Shown here: one piece after another, positions 42,613 to 51,709 of the stretch
How the letters are laid out: the number at the start of each line of letters is the position of its first letter
How positions within the stretch are numbered: the first letter of the stretch is position 1
Made by a program: the position numbers and the translations under genes
Notes under the pieces: generated by a model
What the model saw: only the letters and a program-made list of their open reading frames with translations
Told to the model about the DNA's origin: nothing
Databases searched by the model: none
DNA from: G965215045 sp965215045
GTDB taxonomy: Bacteria; Pseudomonadota; Gammaproteobacteria; JABABF01
Length of the DNA: 64,000 bases
Direction of reading: 5' to 3'
Assembly (NCBI GenBank): GCA_965215045.1
Contig: OZ244031.1
Location: 620,001-684,000 of the forward strand

Positions 42613-45354
42613 ATGAGTGAGAACGGCACTGCGCTGCCGGACCCGGCGCGTCTTAAGACGGTCGGCGCAAAGCATTGCCGGGCCCTGCTGCAGCGCAGCG
42701 ACCGGCTGCTCAACGCCCGCTTTCGCCCCGGTGCGGCCGTGCGGCCCCTGCTCACAGCACGCGCACGTTTCATGGACCGGCTGTTGCAGCGGGTATGGCG
42801 CGAATACGGTGCCGCCGAACGCGGCGCACTGAGCCTGGTCGGCGTCGGTGGTTACGGGCGGGCGGAACTGCACCCGCACTCCGACGTGGACCTGTTGCTG
42901 CTGTTGCGCGATGAAGAGGGGAAAGAAAAATACGGCGAGCGCATCGAACGGTTGATTGCCCTGCTGTGGGAGAGCGGGATCGACGTCGGGCACAGCGTGC
43001 GCACCCTGCAGGAGTGCCGCGCCATCGCCGAAAGCGAGCTCAGCGTCATCACCAATCTCATGGAATCCAGGCGTATCGCCGGTTCCGCGGTTCTGCACCA
43101 GCGCATGATGCGAGAGACCCGCGCCGAGCGGATGTGGCCCAGTGCCGAATTTTTCCAGGCCAAGCTGGCGGAACGCAACGAGCGCCGTCGCCGTTATGCC
43201 GACGCGATTTACAACCTGGAGCCGGATGTCAAGAACTCTCCCGGCGGGCTGCGCGACCTGCAACTGGTCGGTTGGATTACCCAGCGCCATTTCGGTGCCC
43301 GCGGCTTGCGTACCCTGGTGGAAGCCGGCCTGCTGGACGACGCGGAGTTGCGTCTCTTGCAACGCGGGCGGGAGTTCATGCAACACCTGCGCTACGGACT
43401 GCATGTGCTGAAAAAACGTGGCAGCGATCGCCTGGATTTCGAAACCCAGCGACAACTGGCACCCCGGTTCGGTTACCGCGATCGCCGCGGCCGCCTCGCG
43501 GTGGAACAGTTCATGCGCGACTATTACCGCCGGGCGGCGCAGCTGGATGAACTCTTCGAAGTGCTGCTGCAGAATTTTCACGAGCAGGTGATCTGGGGGT
43601 GCGTGCCGGTCAGGACGCGCCGCCTGAACGCCCGCTTCCGGGTGTGCAACCAGCACATCGAGGTCAGCCGGCCGGACGTCTTTCGCGAGAACCCGTCCGC
43701 ACTGCTGGAAATGTTCGTGCTGATCGCCAACAACCCCGAAATCGAAGGCATCCGCGCCGGCACGCTCCGCTTGCTGCGTCAACACCGCAAATTGATCGAT
43801 GCCGATTTCCGCCGGGACCCGCGCAACACGCGGCTGTTCATCGAACTGCTGCGCTCGCCGCACAAGGTGGCGCGACAATTGCATCGCATGAGCCGCTGCG
43901 GCCTGCTGGGTTCCTACCTGCCCGAGTTCAAGAGAATTTCCGGACTGCTGCAACACGACCTGTTTCACATTTACACCGTCGATGAACACACCATCCAGAT
44001 CATCCTGAACATCCGCGTGTTCAACCAGCCCGAGCAACGGCGGCGTTTCCCGATTGCCGCCGCGATCGTGCGCCGCTTGCCAAAAATCGAACTGCTGTAC
44101 ATTGCCGCCCTCTACCACGATATTGCCAAGGGCCGCGGCGGGGATCATTCCCGGCTCGGCGAGCGCGACGCCATCGCCTTCTGCCGCCGGCACCGGCTGG
44201 GAGAGGCGGACACCGCACTGGTCGCCTGGCTGGTGCGGCATCACCTGCTCATGTCAATGACCGCGCAGCGCCGCGACATTTCAGACCCGGAGGTGATCGG
44301 TGAATTCGCCCGCATCGTCGGTGATCGCCAGCGCCTGGATTACCTGTACGCCCTGACCGTCGCCGATGTCTGTGCGACCAACCCCGCCCTGTGGAATGCC
44401 TGGCGCGACACCCTGCTGCGCGATTTGTACATACTCACGCGCCGGTTCCTGTTGCGCGGTGCGGAAAAATTTCAACTCCGCGAAGAGTGGGCGGCGACCT
44501 CCCGGCAGCGCGCCCTGGAAATTTTGCGCCGACAAAAAATCCCGGGTCGGCGCGTTAAAAAATTGTGGGGCGAAATCGGGGAGGAATATTTCCTGCGTGA
44601 AAAACCGGCCGACATCGCCTGGCACAGTGCCGGCATCCTGGCACACGACAACGATAACACCCCGCTGGTCATGATTCGCAACGGCGGGGAAGAGTCTGAC
44701 GCCGCGCGCATCATCCAGATCTTCGTCCATGCGCCCGAACACGAACGCCTGTTTTCAATCATCACCGGCACACTGGAGCGGGCCGGGTTGAACGTCCAGG
44801 ACGCCCACATTTTTTTTAGCGCGCGCGGCTACAGCATGCACAGTTTTTTCGTCCTCGAACAGGAGGGCGACGCCGCGGCATCCCCGCCACAACGTCTCGA
44901 AGAAATTCGTCTCGCCCTGGGCAAGAAACTGCGCACGCCCCGGGAGGCGACGCTCCCGGTGCGACGCATTACCCCGACGCGGCTGAGCAAGTTTCGAACG
45001 CCGACCACCGCCGTGCTGGAAACGGATGCGAGCGGCAAGTACAGCATTCTCGAGGTGGTCACGGCGGACCGCCCGGGCGTGCTGGCGCGGATTGCGCGCG
45101 TGTTGGAAAAATTCCGCCTGCAGTTGCGCGGTGCACGCATTACCACGCTGGGGGAACGAGTCGATGACGTCTTCTACCTGACGGACCGCCAGCAGCGACC
45201 GATTCTCGATGCGGCCCTGCGCCGGAAAATCGAGGACGCCGTGTGCGCCCAGCTGCACGGCAAGCGCCGCCGGGCGCAAGCGGTGCGGGCCGGGGCGCAC
45301 GGCGGCACCGTGAAAAAAGCTGCGCCGGCGGCGGGCGCAACCGGGGCCCCGTAG
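42613..45354 (+). CDS. glnD: [protein-PII] uridylyltransferase / uridylyl-removing enzyme
   Basis: 913 residues. N-terminal nucleotidyltransferase motif GGYGRAELHPHSDVDLLLL at 79-97 with metal Asp 91 and 93. An HD domain (ALYHDIAKGRGGDHS) is near residue 500. Two ACT domains fill the last 200 residues. Senses glutamine and modifies PII to control nitrogen assimilation. Length is close to E. coli GlnD (890). Confidence 0.97.
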   Translation: MSENGTALPDPARLKTVGAKHCRALLQRSDRLLNARFRPGAAVRPLLTARARFMDRLLQRVWREYGAAERGALSLVGVGGYGRAELHPHSDVDLLLLLRDEEGKEKYGERIERLIALLWESGIDVGHSVRTLQECRAIAESELSVITNLMESRRIAGSAVLHQRMMRETRAERMWPSAEFFQAKLAERNERRRRYADAIYNLEPDVKNSPGGLRDLQLVGWITQRHFGARGLRTLVEAGLLDDAELRLLQRGREFMQHLRYGLHVLKKRGSDRLDFETQRQLAPRFGYRDRRGRLAVEQFMRDYYRRAAQLDELFEVLLQNFHEQVIWGCVPVRTRRLNARFRVCNQHIEVSRPDVFRENPSALLEMFVLIANNPEIEGIRAGTLRLLRQHRKLIDADFRRDPRNTRLFIELLRSPHKVARQLHRMSRCGLLGSYLPEFKRISGLLQHDLFHIYTVDEHTIQIILNIRVFNQPEQRRRFPIAAAIVRRLPKIELLYIAALYHDIAKGRGGDHSRLGERDAIAFCRRHRLGEADTALVAWLVRHHLLMSMTAQRRDISDPEVIGEFARIVGDRQRLDYLYALTVADVCATNPALWNAWRDTLLRDLYILTRRFLLRGAEKFQLREEWAATSRQRALEILRRQKIPGRRVKKLWGEIGEEYFLREKPADIAWHSAGILAHDNDNTPLVMIRNGGEESDAARIIQIFVHAPEHERLFSIITGTLERAGLNVQDAHIFFSARGYSMHSFFVLEQEGDAAASPPQRLEEIRLALGKKLRTPREATLPVRRITPTRLSKFRTPTTAVLETDASGKYSILEVVTADRPGVLARIARVLEKFRLQLRGARITTLGERVDDVFYLTDRQQRPILDAALRRKIEDAVCAQLHGKRRRAQAVRAGAHGGTVKKAAPAAGATGAP

Positions 45355-45377
45355 GATACGCCGGGTGCCCGGGAAAA

Positions 45378-46034
45378 ATGCGTAAACAGGAACGGGCGGA
45401 GTGGGTCCGCAAAAGGCTCGCCGAACTCTATCCCGACCCGCAACCGCCGCTACATTTCCGCGATCCGTACACCATGCTGATCGCCGTGCTGTTGTCGGCG
45501 CAGTGCACGGACGAGCGCGTCAACCAGGTGACGCCGGCATTGTTTGCCCAGGCGGATACCGCGGAAAAAATGATGCGCCTGCCGCTACAGCGCATCCACG
45601 ACGCCATTCGTTCCTGCGGCCTGGCACCGCAGAAAGCGAAGGCGATCTCCGCGCTGTCGCGCATCCTGGTGGAACAACACGGGGGTGCCGTGCCGCGGGA
45701 CCTGGAAGCACTGGAGGCACTCCCGGGCGTCGGTCACAAGACCGCCAGCGTCCTGGTGTGCCAGGCTTTTGGACAACCCGCCTTTCCCGTGGACACGCAT
45801 ATTCACCGCCTGGCGCAACGCTGGGGACTCAGCAGCGGCAAGGGCGGCGTGCGGGGTGTGGAGCGGGACCTGAAAGTGCTGTTCGCCCCGGAATACTGGC
45901 GCGACCTGCACCTGCAGATCATCTTTTACGGACGGCAGCACTGTTCGGCCCGGGGCTGTGACGGAACGGTTTGCGAGATCTGCCGCAGTTGCTATCCCCG
46001 GCGCCGCAAGGCAGTGCAAACACTGCCCGCCTGA
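45378..46034 (+). CDS. nth: endonuclease III-like DNA glycosylase with atypical Fe-S cysteine spacing
   Basis: 218 residues from ATG 45378. It removes oxidised pyrimidines from DNA and nicks the backbone. The helix-hairpin-helix LPGVGHKTASVL holds the catalytic Lys, and FPVDTHIHR the catalytic Asp. In E. coli the [4Fe-4S] cysteines follow C-x6-C-x2-C-x5-C. Here the end has Cys at 189, 194, 199, 202 and 205, a different spacing that may still bind a cluster or may not. The N-terminal part is normal. nth beside dapD is not a pairing I know to be conserved. Confidence 0.9.
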   Translation: MRKQERAEWVRKRLAELYPDPQPPLHFRDPYTMLIAVLLSAQCTDERVNQVTPALFAQADTAEKMMRLPLQRIHDAIRSCGLAPQKAKAISALSRILVEQHGGAVPRDLEALEALPGVGHKTASVLVCQAFGQPAFPVDTHIHRLAQRWGLSSGKGGVRGVERDLKVLFAPEYWRDLHLQIIFYGRQHCSARGCDGTVCEICRSCYPRRRKAVQTLPA

Positions 46035-46044
46035 AAAATTTATA

Positions 46045-47136
46045 ATGAAAAAAGTGTCCTCCCGTTCGAAGCCCGTGTCTGTACCTGCCGCCAGGAAATC
46101 CTCGGACGGGAATGAAATATTCGCTTTCGGCATCGGCATCGGCAGCCAGAACCAGCGGGGCGAATGGCTGGAAATTTTCTACCCGCATCCGCTGCTGCAC
46201 CCCGGCGCAGAACTCGGCACCGCCCTGCACCGGGTGCTTTCCTGGACGGGCGGGAACCTGGTGCAATCCCTGGATGATGCCCGCTTGCAGGAACTGCGGC
46301 GGGAATTGCCGGCGGGGATCCCGGTGCCGGAATTACAGCCTGGGACCGCCCCGGGGCAAAACCCGGTAGCCCTGACCCTGCTCGCAGAAGACGTCCCGCC
46401 CGCCTCGACGCCCGAGGCGTACCTGAAACTGCAGCTGCTCTCCCGGCGCCTGTGTCGACCGAACCAGTTGAACCTCGACGGACTGTTCGCCCTGCTGCCA
46501 AACGTGGCGTGGACCAGCGAAGGACCGGTCGACCTGGAAGAATTGCCAGAACGGCAGCTGCGGGCGCGCCAGGCCGGTCGTTTCCTCTGCGTGCACTCGG
46601 TGGATAAGTTCCCGCGCTTATGCGATTACACGGTTCCTCCCGGGGTGCGCATCGCCGATGCCGCCCGCGTGCGCCTGGGTGCCTTCCTGGGCGAGGGCGT
46701 CACGGTGATGCACGAGGGCTTTATCAATTTCAATGCCAGCGCCGAAGGCCCGAACATGGTCGAAGGCAGGATTTCCGCCGGGGTGACGGTGGCCCCCGGT
46801 GCGGACCTGGGCGGCGGTTCTTCGATCATGGGCACCCTGTCCGGCGGCAACCAGACACCGGTTTCGATCGGGCGCAATTGCCTGGTCGGCGCCAATGCCG
46901 GCGCCGGGATCCCGCTGGGCGACAATTGCACCATCGAGGCCGGCCTCTATGTCACGGCGGGCGCGGTGGTCGCCGTGCTGGACGCCGAACAGAAAATACT
47001 CCGTCACTGCAAGGCGCGGGAACTGGCCGGGCAGCCCAACCTGCTGTTCAGGCGCAATTCAGTCAGCGGTGCCCTGGAATGCCTGCCCAATCCCCGGCCG
47101 GCGAGCTTGAATCCCAGCCTGCACGAAAATAATTGA
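46045..47136 (+). CDS. dapD: tetrahydrodipicolinate N-succinyltransferase, long gammaproteobacterial type
   Basis: 363 residues from ATG 46045; the frame extends upstream into nth without similarity. This is the long DapD form found in Pseudomonas relatives: a unique N-terminal domain (about 1-200) followed by a left-handed beta helix (MHEGFINFNAS, MVEGRISAGVTV, GGGSSIMGTLSGG) that binds succinyl-CoA. Step in lysine and diaminopimelate synthesis. dapE, which removes the succinyl group later, follows 3 bp downstream. Confidence 0.94.
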   Translation: MKKVSSRSKPVSVPAARKSSDGNEIFAFGIGIGSQNQRGEWLEIFYPHPLLHPGAELGTALHRVLSWTGGNLVQSLDDARLQELRRELPAGIPVPELQPGTAPGQNPVALTLLAEDVPPASTPEAYLKLQLLSRRLCRPNQLNLDGLFALLPNVAWTSEGPVDLEELPERQLRARQAGRFLCVHSVDKFPRLCDYTVPPGVRIADAARVRLGAFLGEGVTVMHEGFINFNASAEGPNMVEGRISAGVTVAPGADLGGGSSIMGTLSGGNQTPVSIGRNCLVGANAGAGIPLGDNCTIEAGLYVTAGAVVAVLDAEQKILRHCKARELAGQPNLLFRRNSVSGALECLPNPRPASLNPSLHENN

Positions 47137-47139
47137 GCC

Positions 47140-48279
47140 ATGCCGGCTTCGCCCGCCCTGGAACTGTCGCTGGACCTGCTGCGCCGTCCTTCCATCACGC
47201 CGCGGGATGCGGGATGCCAGGAAGTGTTGGCGGCGCGCCTGGACCAGGCGGGATTTAAAACCGAGTCCATGCCTTACGGCGAGGTGAGCAATCTCTGGGC
47301 CTTGCACGGCACAGACGGACCGCTGCTGTTGCTGCTGGGACACACGGACGTGGTGCCGCCGGGTGCCGAGCAGGCATGGGACACGCCGCCCTTTGCGCCC
47401 GACATACGGGACGGACGGCTGTACGGGCGCGGCACCGCGGACATGAAATGCGCGCTGGCGGCGATGCTGGTCGCCTGTGAAAACTTTGTCGCCGCCCACC
47501 CGCAACACGGGGGGCGCCTGGGCTTCCTGGTCACCAGTGATGAAGAGGGCCCGGCCCGGGACGGCGTGCAGCGCGTCATGCAGGAATTGCAAAACCGCGG
47601 GGAGACGATCGACTGGTGCCTGATCGGTGAGCCCAGCTGTGAAAATGCCGTCGGTGACACTATTAAAAACGGACGGCGGGGCTCCCTGTGCGCCGTGTTG
47701 CAGGTTCCCGGCGTGCAGGGCCACATCGCTTACCCGCACCGGGCGGACAATCCCATCCCGCGCGCTCTTCCCGCCCTCCAGGCACTGCTCGCAGAACACT
47801 GGGATGACGGGGATGAGCATTTCCCGCCGACCTCCTTCCAATTTTCCAACGTGGACGCTCGCTCCGGGGCCGCCAACGTCAGTCCCGGCAGCTTGCGAGC
47901 CGAGTTTAATTTCCGCTACAGTGCCGAATTGGACGAGCCGACCATTGTGCGGCGCACTGAAGAGATCCTCTCCGGCCACGAGTTGCACCACACCCTGGAA
48001 TGGTATTCCAACGGCCGTCCTTTCATTACCCGGGACGGACGCCTGCTCGAAGAGATGCAACGCATTGTGCACCGGCACAGTGGCTTCACCCCGACGCTCT
48101 CTACCGGGGGCGGCACCTCGGATGGGCGCTTCGTCGCACCCCTGGGGGCCCAGGTGGCGGAGTTCGGCATGTTGAACTGCAGTGCCCACCAGGTCAACGA
48201 GTGGGTTGCGGCAGCAGACGTGGAACTCCTGGTCTCCGTGTACGAGGATTTGCTGCAATCGATGCTGTTGAACGAGTGA
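47140..48279 (+). CDS. dapE: succinyl-diaminopimelate desuccinylase
   Basis: 379 residues. Two-zinc M20 peptidase: GHTDVVPPG holds the first His and Asp, GTADMKCALAAML the bridging Asp, and TSDEEGPA the catalytic Glu pair; the final His is in GMLNCSAHQVNE. Frees L,L-diaminopimelate for lysine and peptidoglycan. Confidence 0.97.
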   Translation: MPASPALELSLDLLRRPSITPRDAGCQEVLAARLDQAGFKTESMPYGEVSNLWALHGTDGPLLLLLGHTDVVPPGAEQAWDTPPFAPDIRDGRLYGRGTADMKCALAAMLVACENFVAAHPQHGGRLGFLVTSDEEGPARDGVQRVMQELQNRGETIDWCLIGEPSCENAVGDTIKNGRRGSLCAVLQVPGVQGHIAYPHRADNPIPRALPALQALLAEHWDDGDEHFPPTSFQFSNVDARSGAANVSPGSLRAEFNFRYSAELDEPTIVRRTEEILSGHELHHTLEWYSNGRPFITRDGRLLEEMQRIVHRHSGFTPTLSTGGGTSDGRFVAPLGAQVAEFGMLNCSAHQVNEWVAAADVELLVSVYEDLLQSMLLNE

Positions 48280-48284
48280 AGGGC

Positions 48285-49109
48285 ATGAACGGGCGGAGCA
48301 AAAAAATACCCCTGTTCAGCGACCAGGATTGGTTCCATCTCCTGGAAATCAAATGTTCGTACCGCTACCCGAAGTTGAAAAGGAAAATCGGGGGGTACGG
48401 GGAAGCATCCATGTTTTCCGCCTATCACGGCAAGCCGGTGGGCCTCTATCCCCGGTCGGGCGCACTTTTTTATCCCGTGCCGAAAAATGCCAGCTCGACG
48501 CTGTACCTGCTGCTGATGTACGCGGAGGGACTGGTAGAGCGGGAGGTGCTGCAAGACAGGAATTACAAGGTGTATGCCCATTTGCGGAAGTTGGGATATC
48601 CTTATTACATGTCGCGCTACCATGTCAGGTGGCGGGAAAAACGGAAATTTTTCAAGTTCAGCTTCGTGCGCAATCCCTGGGACCGGTTGCTCTCCTGCTA
48701 CATGGAAAAAATAATCAATCCCGATCCCAATACCGGGTTCCTCCGTCAACTGGAAGCGACTTACCCGGGCTACAATTTCCAGGCCATGGACTTTTCAGAC
48801 TTCGTGCGTTTCGCGCACCGGCTGCCCGGACGGCGGATGGAACCACATTTCATGCCGCAACACTGGTTCTTCAGGCCGTCGGCGATGGACCTGGTCGGGC
48901 GCGTGGAAAACTTTTCGGAAGACCTGCAACAACTGCTGGCGCACCTCTCTCCGGCAGCCCGGGAAAAAATCGCCGACCTGGAAATCCCGCAGCTGAAAAA
49001 AAGCGGGCATCGGCATTACACGCAGTACTACAACGAGGAGACGCGCCGACTGGTGGAAAAGAAGTACGCACGCGATATCCGGCTGTTCGACTATCGCTTC
49101 GGCGATTGA
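48285..49109 (+). CDS. carbohydrate-type sulfotransferase (copy 1)
   Basis: 274 residues from ATG 48285, 5 bp after dapE. PAPS-dependent sulfotransferase fold: the 5'-phosphosulfate loop PKNASS at 66-71 and the 3'-phosphate site VRNPWDRLLS at 128-137, followed by the family end YARDIRLFDYRF. It resembles the Sulfotransfer_2 group that sulfates sugars. It lacks a signal peptide or membrane anchor, so it acts in the cytoplasm, perhaps on glycan precursors. The substrate is unknown. A close paralogue follows 87 bp downstream. Confidence 0.85.
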   Translation: MNGRSKKIPLFSDQDWFHLLEIKCSYRYPKLKRKIGGYGEASMFSAYHGKPVGLYPRSGALFYPVPKNASSTLYLLLMYAEGLVEREVLQDRNYKVYAHLRKLGYPYYMSRYHVRWREKRKFFKFSFVRNPWDRLLSCYMEKIINPDPNTGFLRQLEATYPGYNFQAMDFSDFVRFAHRLPGRRMEPHFMPQHWFFRPSAMDLVGRVENFSEDLQQLLAHLSPAAREKIADLEIPQLKKSGHRHYTQYYNEETRRLVEKKYARDIRLFDYRFGD

Positions 49110-49196
49110 GGCAAAAACTCGACAACAACACCCGCCCACCACCACCCCGCCACTCCCGACAAGGGCCCGGGAGCGGCACCGGAGAATTTTCGTGAG

Positions 49197-49973
49197 ATGT
49201 ATAAAATGGCACTGGAATTGCTCACCGGACCCGGCAAGAAAATGAGAGCCCGGTCCCGTTGGTATGCGGCGAATTCCAGGCTCTTCCACTACCGGAACAG
49301 CCGGGTGGGGAAGTACCCCGGGGCCGGGGTTATTTTCTACCCGATTCCTAAAAATGCCAGTTCCTCGGTGCACGCTCTTCTTTTGTACGCCGAGGGACTG
49401 ACAGGGCGGGAAAAATTGCACAACCCCGGCTACAACGTCGACCTGCACCTGCGGGCCCTGGGTGCCCCCTACGACATGTTGCGTCTCCAGCTGGGACTCC
49501 GGGAAAAACGGCACCTGTTCAGGTTCAGCTTCGTACGCAATCCCTGGGAACGGCTGCTCTCCTGCTACGTGGAAAAAATCGCCCGCCCCGATGAGGAATT
49601 CCTGGATGTCGTGTTGAAAGGATACTATCCCGGGATTAATTTTCGGGGTATGGACTTCCCGGACTTCGTGCGTTTCGTGTACCGGCTGCCGGCGCGGAAG
49701 ATGGAACCGCACTTCCTGCCGCAGCACTGGTTCTTCAGACCGTCGGCGATGGACCTGGTCGGGCGCGTGGAAAACTTTGCCCGCGACATGCAACAACTTG
49801 TATCGCGGCTCTCACCGGCGTGCAGGCAAAAAGTCTCCGGGGTGGAACTGCCATGGACCAACCCGGGTGCGCACGAGCATTACACGCAATACTACAACGA
49901 GGAGACGCGCCGACTGGTGGCAAAGAAATACGCGCGCGATATCCGTTTGTTCGGCTACCGCTTCGGCGATTGA
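49197..49973 (+). CDS. carbohydrate-type sulfotransferase (copy 2)
   Basis: 258 residues. Tandem paralogue of the preceding gene, with PKNASS at 51-56, VRNPWERLLS at 113-122 and near-identical blocks PQHWFFRPSAMDLVGRVENF and QYYNEETRRLV. The N-terminal 40 residues differ, as expected for diverged acceptor choice. The DNA of the conserved blocks is also very alike, so the duplication looks fairly recent. Converges on ychF with a 13-bp gap. Confidence 0.85.
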   Translation: MYKMALELLTGPGKKMRARSRWYAANSRLFHYRNSRVGKYPGAGVIFYPIPKNASSSVHALLLYAEGLTGREKLHNPGYNVDLHLRALGAPYDMLRLQLGLREKRHLFRFSFVRNPWERLLSCYVEKIARPDEEFLDVVLKGYYPGINFRGMDFPDFVRFVYRLPARKMEPHFLPQHWFFRPSAMDLVGRVENFARDMQQLVSRLSPACRQKVSGVELPWTNPGAHEHYTQYYNEETRRLVAKKYARDIRLFGYRFGD

Positions 49974-49989
49974 AACGGGCCCGCTTTCA
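49971..49989. terminator. possible bidirectional hairpin between convergent stops
   Basis: An inverted repeat (TGAAA ... TTTCA around GGGCCC) spans exactly from the sulfotransferase stop to the ychF stop. It has no T-run, so it is at best a weak two-way terminator. Confidence 0.25.
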
Positions 49990-51078
49990 GGCGGAAACCC
50001 GAAAATGCACCAGGTCGCCATCGACGACCGGGTACTCCTTGCCTTCCAGGCGCAGTTTCCCGGCCTCGCGGACGCCATTCTCCCCGCCGTAACGGATAAA
50101 ATCCTCGTATGCCATCACCTCTGCGCGGATAAACGTCCTGGCGAAATCCGTATGAATGCAGGCGGCCGCCTCGAGGGCAGATGCACCCACGGGCAAGGTC
50201 CACGCCCTGGCCTCCTTCGCCCCCGCGGTAAAAAAAGTGTGCAGCCCCAACAACTGGTAAGCGGCGAGAATCAGCCGCTCCAGGCCCGGTTTTTCCAACC
50301 CCAGGCCAGCCAGCATCTCCCCCCTTTCCGCGGGCGGCAGTTCCATGATCTCCGCCTCGAGCTTGTTGCACAGTGCCAGCACGGGGGCCTGCTCGCTGGC
50401 GGCGAGCTCGCATAATGCCGCCAGTTCCGGCGTTTCCCCGGCACTATTTTCATCGACGTTGGCCAGGTACAAAACCGGCAGGGCCGTCAGCAAATGAAAA
50501 CTGCGGATCAGCTCGCGCTCCCGGGCATCCGCCTTCATGCCGCGCACTGGTTGTCCCTCATCGAGCCGGACGCGGATTTTTTCGAGCAGTGCAACCGCTC
50601 TTTGCGCTTCCTGGTCCCCGCCCTTCGCCAACCGTATTTTTTTCTGCAATTGTTTTTCCGCACTTTCCAGGTCAGCCAATGCCAACTCGGTATTGATAAT
50701 TTCGGCGTCCCCCGCCGGGTCGGCACCGCCCCCGGCCCGTGAGACATCTTCACCGGAAAAGCAGCGCACCACGTGCACGATCGCATCTGCCTCGCGTATG
50801 TTGGCGAGGAAACGGTTGCCCAAGCCCTCGCCCCGGGAAGCACCCGCCACCAGGCCGGCGATATCGACAAACTCCATGAAAGCGGGAACACTGCGCTGCG
50901 GTTGCACGATCTCCGCAATCTTATCCAGGCGTACATCCGGCACCGGTGTCACGCCGGTATTGGGTTCGATGGTGCAGAAAGGAAAATTCTCGGCCGCCGC
51001 ACCGGCCCCGGTCAGGGCGTTGAACAGGGTGGATTTCCCCACGTTGGGCAAGCCGACGATGCCGCAATGCGTTCCCAT
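49987..51078 (-). CDS. ychF: redox-regulated ATPase YchF
   Basis: 363 residues. Obg-family P-loop protein: G1 GLPNVGKST at 9-17, G3-like DIAGLVAGAS and a modified G4 that favours ATP. The C-terminal TGS-like domain ends the protein. Binds ribosomes and affects stress responses. The order ychF-pth-rplY-prs is conserved in Gammaproteobacteria. Confidence 0.97.
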   Translation of the reverse strand: MGTHCGIVGLPNVGKSTLFNALTGAGAAAENFPFCTIEPNTGVTPVPDVRLDKIAEIVQPQRSVPAFMEFVDIAGLVAGASRGEGLGNRFLANIREADAIVHVVRCFSGEDVSRAGGGADPAGDAEIINTELALADLESAEKQLQKKIRLAKGGDQEAQRAVALLEKIRVRLDEGQPVRGMKADARERELIRSFHLLTALPVLYLANVDENSAGETPELAALCELAASEQAPVLALCNKLEAEIMELPPAERGEMLAGLGLEKPGLERLILAAYQLLGLHTFFTAGAKEARAWTLPVGASALEAAACIHTDFARTFIRAEVMAYEDFIRYGGENGVREAGKLRLEGKEYPVVDGDLVHFRVSA

Positions 51079-51106
51079 GAACCCGTCGCCAACCCGGGGC
51101 GTCTTC

Positions 51107-51676
51107 TCAAACCGTATGCAAGCGCGTCATCGCCGTCTGCCAGTCTCCCCGCAGTGCAACCGGCAATACTTCCAGTGCCCGTTGTGCGGCCTCCTCGCAC
51201 AAGTGCTGTTCGGCTGGCGGTGCCTTGGACAAGACGTACGAGCGCATCTCTACACCCGTTCCCGGATGCCCGATACCAAGGCGCAGCCGGTGGAAATCTC
51301 CTCGCCCCCCCAGGGCGGCGATGATGTCACGCAGACCATTGTGCCCGCCGTGCCCGCCCCCCGATTTGAACCGGGCCGTACCGGGCGCAAAATCCAATTC
51401 ATCGTGCACCACTAAGAGCTCCGACGGCTCCAGTCCATGCCGGCGGCACACGGCGGCCAGGGACTTGCCGCTCTCGTTCATCCACACCGAGGGAACCAGC
51501 AGGAGCACACCCGTGTCGGGCAAGCGCGCCACCCTGCCCCAGGAACGCGATTGTTCGCGCAGGCGGACCGCCCGCTCCTTTGCAACCCGGCTGACAAAGC
51601 GGGCACCGATATTGTGGCGCGAATCCCGGTACTGCGTGCCCGGGTTGCCCAGCCCCGCCAGCAGCCGTACCGGCAT
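51107..51676 (-). CDS. pth: peptidyl-tRNA hydrolase
   Basis: 189 residues from ATG 51676. AGLGNPGTQYRDSRHNIG carries the catalytic His; VHDELDFAPG and GGHGGHNGLR are further landmarks. Recycles tRNA from stalled peptidyl-tRNA. 28 bp upstream of ychF. Confidence 0.97.
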   Translation of the reverse strand: MPVRLLAGLGNPGTQYRDSRHNIGARFVSRVAKERAVRLREQSRSWGRVARLPDTGVLLLVPSVWMNESGKSLAAVCRRHGLEPSELLVVHDELDFAPGTARFKSGGGHGGHNGLRDIIAALGGRGDFHRLRLGIGHPGTGVEMRSYVLSKAPPAEQHLCEEAAQRALEVLPVALRGDWQTAMTRLHTV

Positions 51677-51709
51677 AAGCACGGCGTCCGGGACCAGGGT
51701 CTGCCACCC

